This document shows positions 62,317 to 64,000 of a DNA stretch of 64,000 nucleotides, piece by piece. Source of the DNA: Chloroflexota bacterium (GTDB taxonomy: Bacteria; Chloroflexota; Anaerolineae; Anaerolineales; UBA4823). Both the position numbers and the translations under genes were made by a program. Every line of letters begins with the position of its first letter. Within the stretch, counting starts at the first letter, position 1. The notes beneath the pieces are model-generated. The model did not search any database. It was not told the origin of the DNA and saw only the letters and a list, made by a program, of their open reading frames with translations. Location of the stretch: NCBI GenBank assembly GCA_029265355.1, contig JAJUJL010000014.1:62001-126000 (forward strand). Direction: 5' to 3'.

Positions 62317-62413
62317 TGTCACTGCGAGCGAAGCGAAGCAGTCCCCTTGCCGGTGGGGAGATTGCTTCAGTCGCCGTGCGAAGCTGAGCTTCACCAGCTC
62401 CTTCGCAATGACA
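62317..62413. repeat. Dispersed repeat with inverted termini (CACTGCGAGCGAAGC type)
   Basis: TGTCACTGCGA at 62317-62327 is matched by TCGCAATGACA at 62403-62413 in inverted orientation with one mismatch. The interior has GAAGCGAAGCAGTCCCC and GGGGAGATTGCTTC. This is the type of short mobile-like repeat scattered in intergenic DNA of many bacteria; no coding function is seen. Confidence 0.7.
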
Positions 62414-62491
62414 GGTTTCTACCAGGTTGAAATGCGCCATGGCGCTGTGGTGTTACTCAAAATGACACAATAAAGAAAAGGAGATGATTGG

Positions 62492-63403
62492 ATGATATCT
62501 GAATACGTGTGGATGGACGGCGAGCTGGTTCCCTTCGAGAAGGCCACTGTGCACTTCATCACCCCCACGCTGCACTACGGCATGGGCGTCTTTGAAGGCA
62601 TTCGCTGCTACAGCACGGCGCACGGCCCGGCGGTCTTTCGCCTGCGCGAGCACCTGGTGCGCTTCCTGGAATCGATCCACATCCTGGGCGTGCGCGATTT
62701 CCCCTACAGCGTGGATGAGATGCGCCGCGCCGTGCACGACGTGATCCGCGCCAATAACTTCAATGAATGCTATATCCGCCCGCTGATGTTCCTGCAGGGT
62801 CCGATGGGGCTGAATATGGACGCCTCCCGCTCGCGCCTGGGCATCGCCGCCTGGGAATGGGGTCCCTACCTGGGCAAGGAAGCCGGAACCACCGGCATCC
62901 ACATGATGGTCTCTTCTTTTACCCGCTTGCACCCCAATATCAATATGACCAAGTCCAAGGTGGCGGGCAACTACGTCAACTCGATGCTGGTCAAGACCCT
63001 GGCGCTGCGCTCCGGCTACGACGAGGCGGTGATCCTCGACCCACAGGGCTACGTGGCGGAATGCACCGGCGAGAACCTGTTCATGGTGCGCCGCGGCATG
63101 ATCTATACGCCGCCGCTGGCGCTGGTGCTGGAGGGCATCACGCGCGACGCCATCGCCACGCTGGCGGGCGATATGGGCATCAGCGTACTCGAGCGCGGCA
63201 TCACCCGCGACCAGCTCTACATCGCCGATGAGGTGTTCATCACCGGCACGGCTGCCGAGGTGGTGGGCGTGCGCATGATCGACCACCGCCAGGTGGGCAG
63301 CGGCGGGGTGGGACCGGTCACCCGCGCACTGAAGGAGGCCTTCCAGGCGAATATTCACGGGGAGGGGAAGCATTCGGAGGAGTGGCTGGATTACGTGGAG
63401 TGA
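62492..63403 (+). CDS. ilvE: Branched-chain-amino-acid aminotransferase
   Basis: This 303-residue class IV PLP aminotransferase converts branched-chain 2-oxo acids to Leu, Ile and Val. The PLP-binding lysine is in MTKSKVAGNYVNSM. HYGMGVFEGIRCY near the start, YVAECTGENLFMVR and EVFITGTAAEVVGV are family motifs. AAAGGAGA precedes the ATG. A second ATG-proximal start is not needed. It is transcribed alone and followed by a strong hairpin. Confidence 0.96.
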   Translation: MISEYVWMDGELVPFEKATVHFITPTLHYGMGVFEGIRCYSTAHGPAVFRLREHLVRFLESIHILGVRDFPYSVDEMRRAVHDVIRANNFNECYIRPLMFLQGPMGLNMDASRSRLGIAAWEWGPYLGKEAGTTGIHMMVSSFTRLHPNINMTKSKVAGNYVNSMLVKTLALRSGYDEAVILDPQGYVAECTGENLFMVRRGMIYTPPLALVLEGITRDAIATLAGDMGISVLERGITRDQLYIADEVFITGTAAEVVGVRMIDHRQVGSGGVGPVTRALKEAFQANIHGEGKHSEEWLDYVE

Positions 63404-63409
63404 AATTGG

Positions 63410-63442
63410 CCCCCCATTTTCGCCATAGGCGAAAATGGGGGG
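63410..63442 (+). terminator. Strong hairpin after ilvE
   Basis: A perfect 15-base stem (63410-63424 with 63428-63442) has the loop ATA. It lacks a T run, so it may be a repeat-derived structure or a Rho-independent terminator of weak type. The arms resemble the hairpins at 44924-45014. Confidence 0.6.
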
Positions 63443-63498
63443 AATGGAGAATTCTGAGGGGAAATCGGACGCTCGTGATATCTGAGGAGACTTAATGC

Positions 63499-63699
63499 TC
63501 AACCGAGAAGTAAGAATACTGGTCGAGTGGCGCAGTACCTAATTTCCACCCGGTACCCTGCCCGCCTCGCCTGGTCTTTGTCCAGGGTGCACAGGGGCAG
63601 CTTGAGATACTCCGCCGTGGCCACGTAGACCGCATCCGCGCCGCGCAAGCCAGGCTGCGCAGCTAGCCCCGCCGCGGATGCTACCAGCCCGCGTTTCAT
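63499..63699 (-). pseudogene. PIN-domain (VapC-like) C-terminal remnant
   Basis: This 66-residue frame matches the C-terminal third of PIN-domain toxins (LRGADAVYVATAEYLKLPLCTLDKDQARRAG), with the conserved aspartates of the late metal site. The N-terminal part with the first catalytic aspartate is missing, and a stop codon lies directly before the ATG in the same frame. No antitoxin gene is adjacent. It is therefore a decayed toxin fragment rather than a working module. Confidence 0.75.
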
Positions 63700-63737
63700 C
63701 TATAACAAACCGAAATTAATAAAATTCTAATGCAACG

Positions 63738-63783
63738 TTTGCCCCCTCAGCGCATCTGATAAAATAGCAAATGCCAGATTTGC
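63738..63783 (+). promoter_or_regulatory. groES promoter with a GCAAAT-N5-ATTTGC inverted repeat at the start point
   Basis: TTTGCC (63738-63743), a 16-base spacer and TGA-TAAAAT (extended -10, 63760-63765) form the promoter. GCAAATGCCAGATTTGC at 63767-63783 is an inverted repeat just after the -10, where a repressor would block initiation. It is not a CIRCE element. Confidence 0.6.
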
Positions 63784-63822
63784 GCCAAATTTCTATTCGA
63801 CCCATTGGAAGGAATACCAAAC

Positions 63823-64000
63823 ATGAGCGACATCAAAGTTCAACCCCTGGGCAGCCGCGTGCTGGTGCGCCCGGATAAAGAAGGCGAAGGCCGCACGACG
63901 ACCGGCATCTATATCCCCGAAACCGCTAAGGAAAAACCGCAGACCGGCTTCGTGGTCGCCGTTGGCGACGACGAAGATGAAATCAAGGTCAAAGTCGGCC
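63823..64000 (+). CDS. groES: Co-chaperonin GroES, 5' part
   Basis: This is the start of the 10-kDa ring protein that caps GroEL. The visible 59 codons encode [18 protein letters not shown], a glycine/threonine-rich mobile loop region ([17 protein letters not shown]) and [10 protein letters not shown], all family-typical. The ATG follows GGAAGGAATACCAAAC. The gene runs past the window end, and groL is expected downstream. A candidate operator lies in its promoter. Confidence 0.96.
   Translation, partial: MSDIKVQPLGSRVLVRPDKEGEGRTTTGIYIPETAKEKPQTGFVVAVGDDEDEIKVKVG

Noticed and set aside
63499-63699. Functional VapC toxin
   Set aside because: The N-terminal two thirds and first catalytic aspartate are missing, and no antitoxin gene is adjacent.
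63760-63783. CIRCE element at groES
   Set aside because: The arms are GCAAAT/ATTTGC, not TTAGCACTC/GAGTGCTAA.

Overview
The window is a GC-rich bacterial chromosome segment, densely coded on both strands, most likely from the phylum Chloroflexota and plausibly an Anaerolineae-like lineage. That assignment is an inference. It rests on the split energy operons (complex I membrane arm next to a separate Fo operon), a T-box-controlled TrpB2, a giant multi-GAF sensor kinase, DUF4032 and GT-C membrane proteins, and dispersed palindromic repeats. No rRNA, tRNA, CRISPR array, prophage or intact insertion sequence was recognised.

Bases 1-9167 (+) encode the membrane arm of respiratory complex I in the order nuoA(partial)-H-J-K-L-M-M-N. 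There are two nuoM genes and NuoL has an extended lateral-helix region, the hallmarks of a '2M' complex I. Bases 9199-11744 (+) are a self-contained Fo operon with its own promoter and terminator: atpZ/I-like, atpB, atpE, and a b-delta fusion. No F1 genes follow. Bases 11779-14495 hold a MurE-like ligase, a stand-alone Lrp/AsnC ligand-binding domain and a FocA-type formate/nitrite channel with a well-placed Crp/Fnr-like operator. Bases 14590-17450 (-) are rpsO-pnp. Bases 17505-19388 (-) are a four-gene unit (small protein, MazG-like, LOG-like, helical-repeat protein).

Bases 19507-22714 (+) encode a DHH-CBS-CBS-nucleotidyltransferase tRNA-end enzyme and a GNAT acetyltransferase. Bases 22777-30598 (+) are the nusA-ylxR-infB-rbfA-nrnA-truB-ribF translation/RNA operon. 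Then come a DUF624 membrane protein (-), thyA-folA, two GT-C-type membrane glycosyltransferases, a lipoprotein alpha-amylase, a YbaK deacylase (-), a bactofilin-like membrane protein and a NarL-type two-component pair.

Bases 42997-44821 are a strong promoter, a tryptophan-specifier T-box and trpB2. Asparaginase, a prolyl oligopeptidase and an anchored hypothetical protein follow. Bases 49185-58887 (-) form one apparent operon: Cys-rich YkgJ-like protein, heterodimeric ABC exporter, DUF4032 kinase-like protein and a 1360-residue GAF sensor kinase with no response regulator. This is the best candidate for an undescribed system. The right end has a SET-domain methyltransferase, DUF493, an ABC1/UbiB kinase, ilvE, a PIN-domain remnant and the start of groES, separated by repeat-bearing intergenic DNA.

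A feature that runs through the whole window is a -10 hexamer placed only 6-9 bases before the start codon of eight genes, which suggests frequent leaderless transcription. Genes inside operons mostly carry ordinary Shine-Dalgarno sites.
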